From positions 7,936,001 through 8,000,000 of the forward strand of contig CM082585.2 in NCBI GenBank assembly GCA_040954595.2: a stretch of 64,000 nt of DNA, in the 5' to 3' direction. The position numbers and the translations under genes were made by a program. The notes beneath the pieces were generated by a model that was not told where the DNA came from, made no database searches, and worked only from the letters and a program-made list of their open reading frames with translations. Numbering within the stretch: position 1 is the stretch's first letter; every line of letters begins with the position of its first letter. This document shows positions 46,773-63,989 of this stretch, piece by piece. This DNA is from Balanoglossus misakiensis (taxonomy: Eukaryota; Hemichordata).

Positions 46773-48700
46773 AAGTGCTTTTTCTAACTCTCAGACTAAC
46801 ATTCCCGTTTGTTTTCATTTGTCCAATGTCTCTAAATTTCTTACTTTCTAAACCAAAAATTTTCATAGGTACTTACGTGCAGTATTAAAAAAATTAGGGA
46901 ATTTATGTTTTTTGTACTGTAATATTATACCAAACAAATATTTAAAAAAACTTAGACTTTAGAATGCATATCATGTAGTTTCCTTACTGTTCATGCTAAC
47001 TGAAAATTTATATATATATTTTGGATTTTAAAAGGGTCCTCTGACTTTGCCATAAATTTAGAAATTATTCTTTTATTGTTAAAATGCCCTTGTACCAGTT
47101 TATTTAGGACACTTTATTGATACAGTGAGTTTTACAGGCTGTTGACAGGCCGTATATTTTCATTGAGTCAATAATCAGATTGTAGATAATAGTGGGAACA
47201 TTTTTTGTTACTGAACGTATAGTGATATGGGGTACATAGAATTCCTGGACTCAACTTTTTTTAACTTTTCTAAATCTGATGTTTCTGTTATAAGAAATCC
47301 CTGTCTCGTATTAAGCTTTGGATTGCTTTGGATGTCTAAAAGAGGGCTGTGTGACAGTTGCTATTTTAAGTTGCATTTGACAGACGCTGCACTACATTGT
47401 TGCTTGTGTTCCTCTGGTGTAAGGATACCTCTTTTGTGGCCTTTTCACTACAAAAAGTTGTCCTCACATCAGTGGGCAGTAATCTGTTCCCCACTTCAGT
47501 CCAGTTTTACAATGGGAACGTGTTTCACAATGTCTCTCCACGAAAAATACTACATGTTTAGGGTTATTCACAGATGTATGCCTATGTATGGACTCAGGAT
47601 CGGGGGGGGGGGGGGGGGCTAGAAAATGATTTTATTTCTGTGGGATATGAGTGGCGATTTCTGTCATCAGATTTCTTACTGCAGGAAAAACTAATATTTA
47701 AAGTTTTAATTCTGCCTGGGGCAGGTAACTTTTGTTTTGTGCAGTACACCTTTAAACTTTATTGACATGTTTCTTCTGCAAATTTTTGTCACTGTTAACT
47801 TCTGTGGTTTAGTAAATTTGACAATAAACCATGGCAGTGTGAAAATATTGGTGCTGGCTGTCGTGTGTACTATTTTCAGAATGATTTGTAGGAGTTGGTC
47901 CTACAAATTTTTTGTCACTAGGCAGGAGCGCCCTCGGTCGACCTATTTCGCGATTCTTTTTTTTACACATTTGCAGACACCAGTTCCACCACATGGCTGC
48001 GCTGTGGTAACTTACAAGTAGCCATGGAGATGACCGGGCGATGAACTAAATAATACTGCATAAAAGTAGATCACGAAGGAGCATGACCTTATGAGGACAC
48101 TGATGAATAAAGCACGAGCGATAAACTCCAGCCACACAGCATCACTGTCACCAACAGTACACAATTTGCGTTGACAATGCATGGATGCTATTTTTTCGTA
48201 TTTTTAATACTTTTCAGTTCGTCTTATCTTATGTAGACAGTACTGTAATATAAACTGTAAATAGATCGCGAACATTCGCATGATTTGGCCATGAACGTCT
48301 AGCCAGTAGCTTTGTAATCCCTTTATCCGTCCCGATGTACGATAGAGACGCAAACCATGGTCATACGTGCCCGGGAGGGGGGGGGGGGTTTACAAACAGA
48401 AGAGATAGAGATGTACAAACATATGGATAGGGTTCGGAACATGGTGTTACGCGCACGCAATCGTAATTTCTGAAGACAAAACGTAAACACTGAAACAGTC
48501 TGTGGTTGATTTGTGACCTGATGTAGTCTTACTAGTATCAGGCGGTTTCAGACGTAAACATCTGAAACTAATGCGGTATATTCCAGATCATTCTCCGTCA
48601 TGCGGCGATCACGCACCGAACTGAATATTTGCATTAATTTCTGCGAGCGGCCAACTCTACCCAGCCATCAACCAATCAGCTTGCCCATTTGACGACCTTT
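46773..48700. other. Serpin 3' UTR and intergenic DNA
   Basis: AT-rich sequence with no supported coding exon. AATAAA words at about 47822 and 48105 are candidate poly(A) signals for the serpin transcript. A G-run lies at about 47601-47619. The open frame at 47227-47622 has no family resemblance. Confidence 0.5.
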
Positions 48701-48976
48701 ACTCGGGTAAACTAGGTTAAAAACAGGAATGGAAATTTCCATGGAGAGGAAAAGATGGCGAATGTTCTGTGGAATAAAGTAATATTCTGTGTCCAACGCG
48801 AAGACGAGAAGGTTGACAATTTTGACTGGGACCCGGGGAAGGGTGAATTATCTTCAATGCCTTTTTTGTTGTGAAGAAAATCCTGGTTGGCGGACTTTAT
48901 TATGCAAAGGGCGAGCTGTCTCACATCTCCAGTGCATCAATTCGTTTTTTACACACCATAAATTCAGCGAATACTG
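48701..48976 (+). other. Candidate 5' exon of the BTB-Kelch gene
   Basis: This segment ends in a strong donor, ATACTG|GTGAGT, about 1.3 kb before the acceptor TTCGTAG at 50319 that precedes the Kelch coding region. It contains two short upstream open frames starting at ATG 48742 and ATG 48756. The second has an ATGGCG context and encodes 39 residues (MANVLWNKVIF...). No in-frame ATG joins the Kelch frame, so the exon would be 5' UTR with upstream ORFs. Confidence 0.4.
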
Positions 48977-50353
48977 GTGAGTTTTTTTAAAAGACTTTTA
49001 AAAAGTCAGTGTGATGTACATTTCCCCTCACAAATGTAGCAATTTACGCTGTATGGGGGGACCGTGAAATTGACAACAGACGCGCGCGCGCGCGACAAGC
49101 GCACTGAGCTTATGCGTGCCAGTCTGGGCTTATCCATTTTAGGATAGGGGGGGACTTGATAACTATCGTGGTTGTTCGGTTGTTCATTTCAATTTCCCAT
49201 GCCAAACGTTAGGACATTTCGGATCTATTTCACGAATGTTGTGTTTTGGTGCCATCGAAGACAAATGTACCGAAATAATATTTAGTTGTTACCCTTAGAA
49301 GGTTGTCAATGTTAAATAACATGGGTGTTGATGTTACATTATGGTCGTCCATGTTGTATTACCTGTACGTGTAATGGACTATTCCACTATGTGACCGGGT
49401 TGCATAGAAATTTTACATTTAAATCCTCAAAATGATTTTGGCAATTTGTTGTGCCTCTATACACATCTTTACATATACAATTTGATCATTTGTGCTTTGC
49501 CCCAGACAATTGTGTATCAAAATATTAGGGATTTTGTGCAAAAAATGAAAAACACATTACTGATGTTAATTAATGTTGTACAGGTAATTCTTTAAAAACT
49601 TCTATATCATGAAACTTTATATTGTAATATCATTATTAGAACTAAGCCAGGGCTATTTAAGTTCAACTTGATACACCATAAATGGCAATTATGCCAGTAT
49701 GTTTTTACAAAGTGTTTGGAAGAATCTAGTTTTATAGTTGCTCAGGCAGGTAAACTGATTGCTGATTGCCCTTGACCGTGGTGAAATGACCAGTACCTCA
49801 ATAATATTTACATTTTTCGAAGTTCAACATCAACATTTTGTGTAGATGTCCATTTTGGTGAACTTTTAGCCTTCAAACAGAACAACTTTTTTCCATGTGG
49901 CTGTTTATCATTGGACAGGGACTGCAGGAAATTAAACATAAATGTGACAATCCATCTAAATTTAGTTTAATATCCCAAACCTCCAGACTAAAAGGTTAAA
50001 GTACAGTAAAGATACTTTAGACTTTTCTATACCAGCACCCGTTCACAAAGATATTTTTGTTCAATCCTAAAATAAAGTAAATTACATAGAATACAAATTA
50101 TTTTTGCCCAATATTTGCTGACTGTAACTACAGGGAAAAGTTCTGGTATATTTTTACATGCTTATATTGACTCAAACTCATGAAGTCTTGGACAAAAATT
50201 TCCTATGACGTAACTGTATTGATTCAGAGCTTTATCTGAACCAGTTTAAAGATTTTACCGGTATATGTATATAGATGTATGTATCATAATGGGAAGAAAT
50301 TTATTTTCTTCATTCGTAGGTGTTTGTATTGTGGTAACCAGCCGGCATTTGCC
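48977..50353. other. Presumed first intron of the Kelch gene
   Basis: AT-rich sequence with no supported exon. A short alternating CG tract at about 49079-49095 is the only notable composition feature. The acceptor TTCGTAG ends at 50319, and the rest to 50353 is 5' UTR. Confidence 0.4.
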
Positions 50354-52126
50354 ATGCAGATGAAAATGAACTCAGCTGTTATAGAGTCATCGCTTGACAA
50401 ATCTCGTCTGGAGTTTATAGACCGTTCATATCCACACACACTTGTTGGTGGGTTTTATGAGCTTTGGAAGAATGGTTCTCTCACTGACGTCGTTATCCAT
50501 GTCAAAGGTCAAGACTTCGACTGCCACCGTTCGGTCCTGGCAGCAAGCAGTTGCTATTTCCGAGCCATGTTTGCGGGCGGGATGAAGGAGAGCGCGACCG
50601 ACACAGTGGTGCTTGACTGCTTGGAACCAGTTGCCATGGAAACGGTTCTGCGGTATGTCTACACGGGCAAGGCGGAAATCGACGCGGGTAACGTACAGTC
50701 TCTTCTTCAGGCAGCCAGTCTGTTTCAGTTCCAGAGCTTGGTGGACGCGTGCGCGTCGTTTCTGCAAGGGGAATTGGAGGCCGGCAACTGTGTAGGGGTG
50801 TACCAGTTTGCCCTCTTGTACCTGTGCGGGAACCTCGCCAACGTCGCCAGGAACTTCATCCTGAAGAACTTCACCGAGGTCAGCGCGTGCGCAGAGTTCA
50901 ACCTACTGTCCGCCGAGCAGCTGCAGAGTCTGCTCAGCGACGACGGACTGATATTTCTGAAACGAGAAAATCTGCTGAGTTCCGTCCAACGGTGGTTGCA
51001 GCATGACTTTGCCGCTCGAAGAAGGTACCTCGTTAAATTCTCAGAGATTCTGGAAGCCAAAGGTTGCTACGTGATAAGTGACATCATCAACGGGCATGTG
51101 ATCAGTGTGACCGACGCAACCAAGTCCAGTCTCCTTCCAGCATGGCAGAACTTCTCCATTGTGAGGAACAATGAAAATCGCGCTGAAGGATCGAGCTATG
51201 AAGTGATGGTGTGCTTCGGAAGCGCCTGGTCTGGGTCCTCAGACAGTGACGTTAAATCTTGTGCGGTCAAGTGCTACGATCCTGTCATGAAGAAGTTTTG
51301 TGGACTGAAGTCGGTCCCCGAGACGGTAGCCGCACGGGACTATATGGCGGCGTGCAAAACAGGCAACAGCGTGATTGTTGGCTTAAGAACAGGCAAATTC
51401 TTATCGTACAATCTGAAGTCAGGAACCTGGGATGTACTGTCGAAATATCTTCTAACACCTCAGGCTGGGAATACAATGGCCAGCATTGGTGGCAGTGTGT
51501 ACATCTGTGGTAAAGACGGCAGATTTTTTGTCTATAACACGGAAAGCAATCAACTGGATTCGAAAACGGATCTCATCTGCCCAGTTCGCTGTCCGATCGT
51601 GGTCTCCATCGGCGACAAGATTTTCGCCCTCGGTGGTAAGACACGCAGTGATTTGCATAATGAAGGGACTGACCTTGTCCAGTGTTACGACACGGAGACC
51701 GATTCTTGGACCCTTCGTCGTCCAATACCCGAGAAGTGTGCGCACATCGCAGCGGCAGTGTTGAACGGCCTCATTTACATAGTTGGCGCAGGCTGTCGCG
51801 AGCACCTGAAGTCGACGAGGAAAGTTCTGCGGTACAACCCGACGAGCGATACCTGGTGCCGACTGGCCGACTTGAACAGGTGCCGCCAGTCGTGCGATGC
51901 GGTTGTGTGCAATGGACAGCTGTACGTGACCGGGGGCTATGATGTGACATCCGATGATGTGCCAAAAGACTGTCCCGTTCGCGAAATCGAATGTTACGAT
52001 CCGGTTGGGAACGAGTGGCATCCTGTTGGTTCTCTACCCTTTGACATTGCATTTCACACTTGTATTTCTGTGCCACTATCCAAGACGAAGAGACTTAATG
52101 GTAGGAAAGTCCTGTCAGAGGAATGA
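50354..52126 (+). CDS. BTB-BACK-Kelch protein (KLHL/KBTBD-like)
   Basis: Likely substrate adaptor of a Cullin-3 ubiquitin ligase. The coding region is one exon of 590 codons starting at the first ATG after the acceptor at 50319; ATGs at 50360 and 50366 are alternatives. The BTB domain lies at about residues 40-150 (LTDVVIHVKGQDFDCHRSVL, then the AASSCYFRAMF core). The BACK domain covers about 155-260 (ENLLSSVQRWLQHD). Kelch blades follow from about 300 to 570, with FALGGKTRSD, CYDTETDSWTLRRP, YNPTSDTWCRLADLN, LYVTGGYDVTSDD and CYDPVGNEWHPVGSLP. The gene is intact and family length is normal (550-620). I cannot assign a specific vertebrate orthologue. AATAAA at about 52742 is a candidate poly(A) signal. 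Confidence 0.93.
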   Translation: MQMKMNSAVIESSLDKSRLEFIDRSYPHTLVGGFYELWKNGSLTDVVIHVKGQDFDCHRSVLAASSCYFRAMFAGGMKESATDTVVLDCLEPVAMETVLRYVYTGKAEIDAGNVQSLLQAASLFQFQSLVDACASFLQGELEAGNCVGVYQFALLYLCGNLANVARNFILKNFTEVSACAEFNLLSAEQLQSLLSDDGLIFLKRENLLSSVQRWLQHDFAARRRYLVKFSEILEAKGCYVISDIINGHVISVTDATKSSLLPAWQNFSIVRNNENRAEGSSYEVMVCFGSAWSGSSDSDVKSCAVKCYDPVMKKFCGLKSVPETVAARDYMAACKTGNSVIVGLRTGKFLSYNLKSGTWDVLSKYLLTPQAGNTMASIGGSVYICGKDGRFFVYNTESNQLDSKTDLICPVRCPIVVSIGDKIFALGGKTRSDLHNEGTDLVQCYDTETDSWTLRRPIPEKCAHIAAAVLNGLIYIVGAGCREHLKSTRKVLRYNPTSDTWCRLADLNRCRQSCDAVVCNGQLYVTGGYDVTSDDVPKDCPVREIECYDPVGNEWHPVGSLPFDIAFHTCISVPLSKTKRLNGRKVLSEE

Positions 52127-52817
52127 AGACCTCCAAGAAATCATGATTGCACGTGTTTCAGAACTTTTCGTGCATGTGTGCATTTGAACACTTTCTAACT
52201 TTTGGTTTGGACATTGTGCTAATCTACAACATTTTCAAGAGCAATGTACTATTCCTTAGAAGGCCTTTCCTCATGATGCCATCACTTGTATGTTATTTTA
52301 ACTTCACATGTCTTTCAAATTTTTTTTTACTTGCATGAAAATGCTAAGAAACCAGCAATGGTCATTGAAATACTTGCCAGCGAGATGTACTCTGTTTTAT
52401 TTGAATAACTTTGTTATTAAAGATTTGTTTTATTTCAAGCAAATGTCTGAAGCTGGTTTACTCTTAACAATAGCACTTGAAGGGTACAGGATGTTACCTT
52501 CATGATTTTTTGTTCAAACCTATATGGTATATCTCCTTGGCAACAGAGAAACGCCCTCAAACCTTTTACCCTCCGTGTAATTTGTTTGGTGACTCTGTAG
52601 AGGGCGCTACCATACGACCTTACACAGGTTAGTAAAAAGTGGTTTACATAGGCCTGTTTAAAATATATGAAGTCCAGGTATTTTGCGAAACTATTTCGGA
52701 TAAATATATCACAAATGTAAAAATACAAACCAGCAAAGAAGAATAAACAAAAAAATATATACGGGGAAAATGCCAGTCAAATCTCGTGATACTTAACGAG
52801 ATCTTGTGGCTTTAAAG
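52127..52817. other. Kelch 3' UTR and promoter of the next gene
   Basis: No coding exon is supported. Contains AATAAA at about 52742 and a TGTAGAGGGCGCT motif at 52596-52608. The next gene starts only about 75 bp after the poly(A) signal. Confidence 0.5.
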
Positions 52818-54003
52818 ATGGCGGCCTGCGAGGGAGTTTTAAATGACCGAAGGAATGTTGTTGGAAATATTTGGCTTTTCCGATGGAAGGATACCGCTTT
52901 CAAGCAAAATTCAAGCGTCGGAAGTTTTAATCTCTTAAATAGGATCAGACGAACGTCTAATTTTACCGAAGGTAAGGTTTATACTCCTTAAAACTGGCCC
53001 GATAAAAATCGGCATGGGCTTGTGTACAATGCAGGGGGGGGGGGGGGGGGGGGGGCGTCCATGTACTTTGATAGGACTAGCGCCGCCACCGGTAGAATCA
53101 ATCAGCTACTAAATAAAAGCGACTGCAGCTCCACACAACTTGTGCGTTTTCTAGTTTATTTCAGTCGTGATCTTATGGATTTATTTTAAAAGACAAACGA
53201 TATTATTAGGAGAGTGAAGAAACTGTGCCATGTCTCACTGTACGTTAGTCATTTTTGGACAATTTTTCATGAAAATTTCACTGCAACCAGCAAAGACCTC
53301 TGAAATCGACTTCACTAATTATTCATAATCTACTGCACTTCTATTGATAAACAAATTTTGCCTGGACAGACTGACCATTCACAGGCCACTGATAGTAAAC
53401 AGCATAGGTAATGATTTGAATAAATGAATATGTATGAGGCCTGCAGGTCCAGCTGTGTTCACCGAAAGAAGTGCATGAAGTTCATTGATGATGATTTGTC
53501 AAAAACATGACCAGTCTTTTTGTTTAATTGCTAATGTTATTAACTTACCCTGATCTTGATTTTTGCATTGCAGTGAGTTAAAGTCAAGCGCAAGGTGAAA
53601 TCAACTCAATGCTCAGACGACGGTTTAAAGAATCCAAGAGTGCTGTTCAGGTAAGTTTTTTTTTTTTCATTTGAAAGTAGAATTGAGAAAGTCGTCGCAT
53701 CTTGTTTGTTGTTAGGACAGCACACTGCCTTTACACACACAATAAATTAATACACATGAAAATTGGCTTTAGCAACATGTATTATATCTTGAAATGTTAT
53801 GAATAGAGTTTGGTATTATACATCAAATCCTTACTTTTTACAGGAGTCAATATAAAGTAATGTACTACATCAAAATGAAGACTATAGAACAAAATCCAAC
53901 GACCTTCAAAATCTATTGCGAGAAATCGCTTTCTAAAGAGAGTACAATCTACGTCAAAACATCTGAAATTTACAAGGACTCCCAAATGGCAGAATGGCAA
54001 TAA
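52818..54003 (+). CDS. Small three-exon gene, function unknown
   Basis: Exons 52818-52971, 53578-53650 and 53844-54003 sum to 387 nt (128 aa) with consistent phases (1, then 2). The start is ATGGCGGCC. Donors are GAAG|GTAAGG and TTCAG|GTAAGT; acceptors are GCAGTGAG and TTTTTACAG. Using the nearer acceptor CAG at 53573 would give a stop, so the acceptor four bases downstream was chosen. The product is basic in the middle (VKVKRKVKST) and ends KDSQMAEWQ. No signal peptide or membrane segment is seen. I do not recognise the family. The intact frame across three exons with normal splice sites is the support for a real gene. Confidence 0.6.
53034..53055 (+). repeat. Uninterrupted run of 22 G
   Basis: A 22-base G homopolymer in the first intron of the small three-exon gene. 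It could form a G-quadruplex in DNA or in the pre-mRNA, and its length is likely to be unreliable in the assembly. Confidence 0.9.
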
Positions 54004-55299
54004 GCATTTGGAGTTGTTCGCGTGATTTATTGCCTTGGAGTTGCTTTATGTCTCTGATGCTAACAAGCGAGTCATATGGTCGCTAGTTTGGGCTGATTGT
54101 TGCGGGAAATATAAGCAGCTAGCAAAAAATATACAATCACAAAACGCGACAATCAAGAGTGTATTTCTCTGAACAGTCCGGTTCCTCTCATCCCTAGCAC
54201 AGGTGAAACAATGCCAATTTTTGCCAAACTCACAGAGGAAAATTCCGACAGGGTGGATTTAAGTTGCTTTGTACACAACACAGTAAAATGGGTGCAGACA
54301 TTTCTTCAATGAAATCACAGTTACAACGAAAACAGTTTCAGCTGCACACAAGGAATGTACTGACTATTGACATTTTCGATGATCACAGTGAAACAGAAAT
54401 AGTGTGTTTATATTTCCCATATCACCCTTAATACAACCACAAGGCAATTCACTTCGTCTATGTCTGTGAGGTATCTCTGCGAGACTTGGAACAATTTTTA
54501 CAATATCACTTGTTTCTTACCGATGATCAACACATTCCATCTGTGCATCCCAAACCATTTCCACTGTATATCACAAGCTAATTACATTACATATACTATA
54601 TAGACATATACAACAGGTTATTTAGAAAGAAGTTTCCTCATCTCATAAAAAAATGTTAATGTGGAATTGTTGCGTCTCATAAGAATTCACTACTGCACAC
54701 AATCAGACCAGAAACCTGTCAATAGTTATCTATTTTCGTTGGTAAAAATCTGTCTTGTGCAAATCAAAGAAATCCCTTGCATCTGTTTCATCTGGAACAG
54801 TCATGAATACTAATAAATTCAACACATGATCAAGTTTAATTTTCTGTTCACAGTTTAAAGCTCCACGCGTACCCACATTTTTGAACAGTCTGAAACGGGG
54901 ACAAATACCGACACCAAGTCTAACACCAACAAACTCAAATATAATATCAGTTCTTGATAATACAATATTTGTAGTTGAATAATTTCTATTTTTACTTGAA
55001 AATATATTATGAATGCATAGAAGTCATGTGCTCATTTTTTAATCAGAGTGTACTTATTCACAACAGTTACTAAATCAGTCTTTCTCATCAAAAATATTTT
55101 TCTTTCTGTTTTACTCTTTTGAATCCAAAGCTGAAGGCTATAGTGTCATGAACAGAAAATTAAACTGAAGGTTCTCCTCATGTTCGTCTGTCAGCAAGGA
55201 TGTTAGCGTAAAATCTGGGTGCTCGAAGTAATATAAAGTCTATACGAATTTACTTGTATATATTTATGTGTTTATTCTCGACACTGCACGCAGTGTGGC
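54004..55299. other. Tail-to-tail intergenic region
   Basis: AT-rich, with no supported coding exon. AATAAA at about 54811 could end the small three-exon gene. TTTATT at about 55270 could be the ITM2 poly(A) signal on the minus strand, very close to its stop. Confidence 0.5.
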
Positions 55300-60740
<5,441 letters not shown>

Positions 60741-61417
60741 TTTGACGACTGTAAATGTACGGAATGCTTTCCGATAATAATCACCCTGCCAGCCACAACA
60801 ATCGTATATCGTCGTTTGGTATCAAGTGACGTAGTTAAAATTTGCATACATCATTTCAGGCGCCCTCACGCGACAGTCCAGTTCCACATACCGACCACTC
60901 ACAGATTGCTTGGGCACACTTTGCATATAATTGGGGAAATATATTGTACCATACAATATTGCACCATTTTTATTGGATAGTGACCTGTGTGACAGAACCA
61001 AGTACAGCCATGACTACACACTTGGCAATCCCATGTTCAGATATTGTACCATTTCTCTGAGAGTTTCGTCATATCATAGACCCAGGCCTGAGAGTCAACT
61101 TTATTACAGGTCATATTCAGAGCTCGTATAATCTCTTTGCTTCCAATTTATGTTTCCTTGTTGACAATTCAATTATATCAGATCATTTCCCCATCTGCTA
61201 ATGGTGAGAACTAACATGAATATAGACATAACAGAACAGACACACCCAAAATATTAATAGAAAATGTTCTTTATTAGTCTTGATCATTATTTTTAAATGA
61301 TATGATTTGACTCTGAAAACATATTCAAAGTTTACAAAATCAGGTTTATGAGGAATATATTACAGATATCTTATAGATTATTCAATCCACGTAAAAAAAT
61401 AATAATACACCAGTCAA
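60741..61417. other. ITM2 upstream region and 3' flank of the coiled-coil gene
   Basis: No coding exon is supported. ITM2 promoter and 5' UTR must start here. TTTATT at about 61271 is a candidate poly(A) signal for the coiled-coil gene on the minus strand. Confidence 0.5.
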
Positions 61418-62815
61418 TTACATATAAAATGGAGTTGTGTCCAGCTTAGTAAGATAATCATGCCCCACACTTGCGCCTCTAACATCCTGAACAGAAAGAC
61501 CAGCAAAGTGATTCCGCAAATGATCCAACCCCCTCTTGTCAATATTATGTGCTGTTTTCTCCCTTTCTAACTCAAATTTTAAATCTGTGATCTCTTCGTA
61601 CATCTTGTTGATCTGGGCTTCGTAATCAAGGCGGATGTTGTCTTCCCGGACGATGCGTTCTCGTTCGTAGCGCTTCCCTTTTTCCTCCAGCTCGATTTCT
61701 GCCTCCTGTCTGGCAAGCCGTTCCTGGGTCAGGGACTTCCTCATTTCCCGCAGGTCTCTCTTCAGCTGCAACTTCTCGTCTTTGAGTTCCTTCATGTCTT
61801 CCTTAAGTAATCTCATCCTGCCGGCCGCTTTCTTCTGCTCCGCCTTGAGGTGCTCCCGGTGGATCTTCACTCGCTCGCCCTCCTGCTGGCTGTCGTGGAG
61901 TTTCCGACTCCGGGTCTCGATCACCTTCGTCTGCCGTCGACACTTGTCCTCCAGTTCGGTCACGTGCTTGTGCGCCACGTTCAACATGCTGGAAAGTTTG
62001 ATATTCTGCGCCTTGGACATCTCAAACACCTCGCGCAGGACTTCGAGCTCTTTGTGAGTCCAAAGGCACGACTCCTCAAGCTTTCTCAGCTTGGCTTCCT
62101 CATCCTCGTAGAACTCAGCCAACGTGTTGCCGGCTTGAATGGCTTTCTGATGGCTGGTTTTCTTCTCTCGGTTGATTTCCTGGCGAACCTTTTCGTACAG
62201 GGCCTTGACTTTATCCTCTGGGGGAGTTTCTTTCTCATACTTGGCTATGATCTCTTCCGTTGAGTAGGAATAGTATGGTGGAAACAATTCCTCGACCCAG
62301 TGCTTTTCCATCTCGATCCCTGATGGTAGCCCCTGTTAAGGATCACACACAAAATGTTATGTGGGTGAGAATTCAAATCAGAGCTATAAAGTTTTCTATT
62401 GTGTCACGTGACGTCTAGACTGTAAGTATGGCCCAGGGTACCTTCGCAAATTTAGCATCTTTGTCAATCTCATTAGCATATATTACAAATATATAAACAA
62501 CCACGAAGCCCCACTGATGCATATACAGTTGCATCTGATCAGAGGGGCTTCGCAGCGTTGGGATATGGGTCTGGACATAGGCCTTCGATTCCCACTGACT
62601 GTAGCCTATGGGTCTGGATACCAGACTACGATGGTAACGGGTACATCGGTGACGCTGAGCGATCGGCGTTTTAACTTACGCTCAACTTACCTTAGATAAT
62701 ATGGAAAACAATATATATAAGTAGCCTCCCTGTTTAGCAGACGCAAACTTACAAGGGGGTTCGGTGATCAGATTGACCTCAGGATCAAGTTTACGGAATT
62801 TGTTTTCGCCGCCAT
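61418..62815 (-). CDS. Coiled-coil protein with apparent frameshift near its start
   Basis: Exons in transcript order: 62815-62691 and 62332-61418. The second exon gives 304 codons and is almost entirely charged alpha-helical coiled coil (for example KEDMKELKDEKLQLKRDL), after a conserved-looking start EELFPPYYSYSTEEI. The first exon has donor TCTAAG|GTAAGT; in the frame that joins the second exon in phase 0 it encodes KFRKLDPEVNLITEPP. The only ATG (62815, with GCGGCG after it) is in a different frame: the exon is 125 nt, one short of a whole number of codons. One missing base near 62803-62809 explains this, which would be an assembly error or a real allele defect. Otherwise translation may start at the Met at 62311 (297 aa). 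The function and family are not recognised; a cytoskeletal or ciliary role would be a guess. Confidence 0.7.
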
Positions 62816-63613
62816 TTTGATAATAGTTTCACAATCTCGCGTTTTCTCGTGAGATTTGGACGTGGGTTGCGTACTAATACCAGCCATCTATCAACCATAC
62901 ACAATGAAAACATATTCATTTCTTTTCTTTTATTTAAAAATCTTTACAGCTGTTATCTTCATCAATACAAGAAAGGTAACAGCATTAATAATACAATTCT
63001 TTTCAATTCTTGTCACCACAATACTGCATTTTGTCCGACAAACATTTTAACAAAGCATTTGATTTACCCTGGATGCCTCTGACTTTTTGCATGAATTTTG
63101 GACCAAATCAGTTTGAAACTGTTATAAGCCCTGTGACCAAGATAAATGAGTTCAAAGAAAACAATGTAAAGATGAATGTAACCATACTGACTATGATGTA
63201 ACTGAGTAACAACACAAACATTAATACGATTGGTTGACGGTGTCTTCCGGTCTCCTTTTCGGCCAATCAGTAAACACTTTAAATATCATATTTTCAAAAT
63301 GGCAATGTATAAAATTGTTGCTATTCTAAACCTAGTATTTACACATACATGCGTAACTTGTATTCTATCAGCGATTTGCCTTTGTACACAAATTATAAAG
63401 GACTACATATATATAAATTCTTATGTTTGGATAATAACAAGTGTGATGTGAACTTCATATAAGACTTGACAGACTGCAAAACAGATTTTAAGAATAAACC
63501 TATGGAGTTCCGTTGATCATATGTGCGCAGATACCTCCATTTTTATTTAAAATTTGACGGGTCAAGTTTCGAAAATGAAAATAACATAACTTTGCATATC
63601 TTTTGAAGACAAC
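62816..63613. other. Divergent spacer at the right end
   Basis: About 800 bp between the coiled-coil gene and the last, rightward gene. Holds presumably both promoters. The short open frames show no family resemblance. Confidence 0.4.
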
Positions 63614-63989
63614 ATGGCGCTCACAATATTAACAGCAGAAGTGGCTGTCAACACAGATGGTAAACCCCTGCCCAATCCAACCCCACTGAAATGAGATGTA
63701 AAAAAAAAAAAATTCCTCAACTCATGTTCATGTCAAATATTTTGTTGGCACAGGTGATTTAGAACAGTGGAAAACAAACATTAACTCATCAATGGCAGTG
63801 AAATTGTCTGAAAAACGTAATTCTTTTTCTGGAATAAGTTACATGCATGTGCCAGTCAAGCTGTGCCTTCACAGACTACAACTGTGGGCTAAAAAGGAAA
63901 ACACACTTTATCGTATTATAAATGCACTCAGGTTATGTCCGAAAACTTGCAAGCTTTTGATGACCATCGTTGGGAATTACAAAATGTGA
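63614..63989 (+). CDS. 5' end of an unidentified gene, cut by the window
   Basis: ATG at 63614 (AACATGGCG) opens an exon to 63659, donor GATG|GTAAAC. The next exon starts at 63754 after TTGGCACAG and continues in phase with GDLEQWKTNINSS. Together they give MALTILTAEVAVNTDG followed by that segment. The second exon either reads on to a stop at 63987 or splices out near AAAAAC|GTAATT (63817). The family is not recognised. The short intron, intact frame and ATGGCG start are the only support. Confidence 0.45.

Noticed and set aside
47227-47622. 131-codon plus-strand frame after the serpin
   Set aside because: It ends in a G-run translated as poly-glycine, starts in AT-rich 3' flank and resembles no family.
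51452-52021. 189-codon minus-strand frame
   Set aside because: Antisense shadow of the Kelch coding exon.
53574-53650. Exon 2 of the small gene read from the nearer CAG acceptor (frame with MLRRRFKESK)
   Set aside because: That choice brings in-frame stops on both sides; the acceptor four bases later keeps one open frame over all three exons.
61850-62263. 137-codon plus-strand frame rich in Leu and Val
   Set aside because: Antisense of the coiled-coil exon; the regular charge pattern on the minus strand is the real signal.
62754-62815. Shorter first exon of the coiled-coil gene ending at donor CCCCTT|GTAAGT
   Set aside because: In the ATG frame it has an internal TGA, and in the protein-like frame it would join exon 2 out of phase; the later donor at 62690 fits better.
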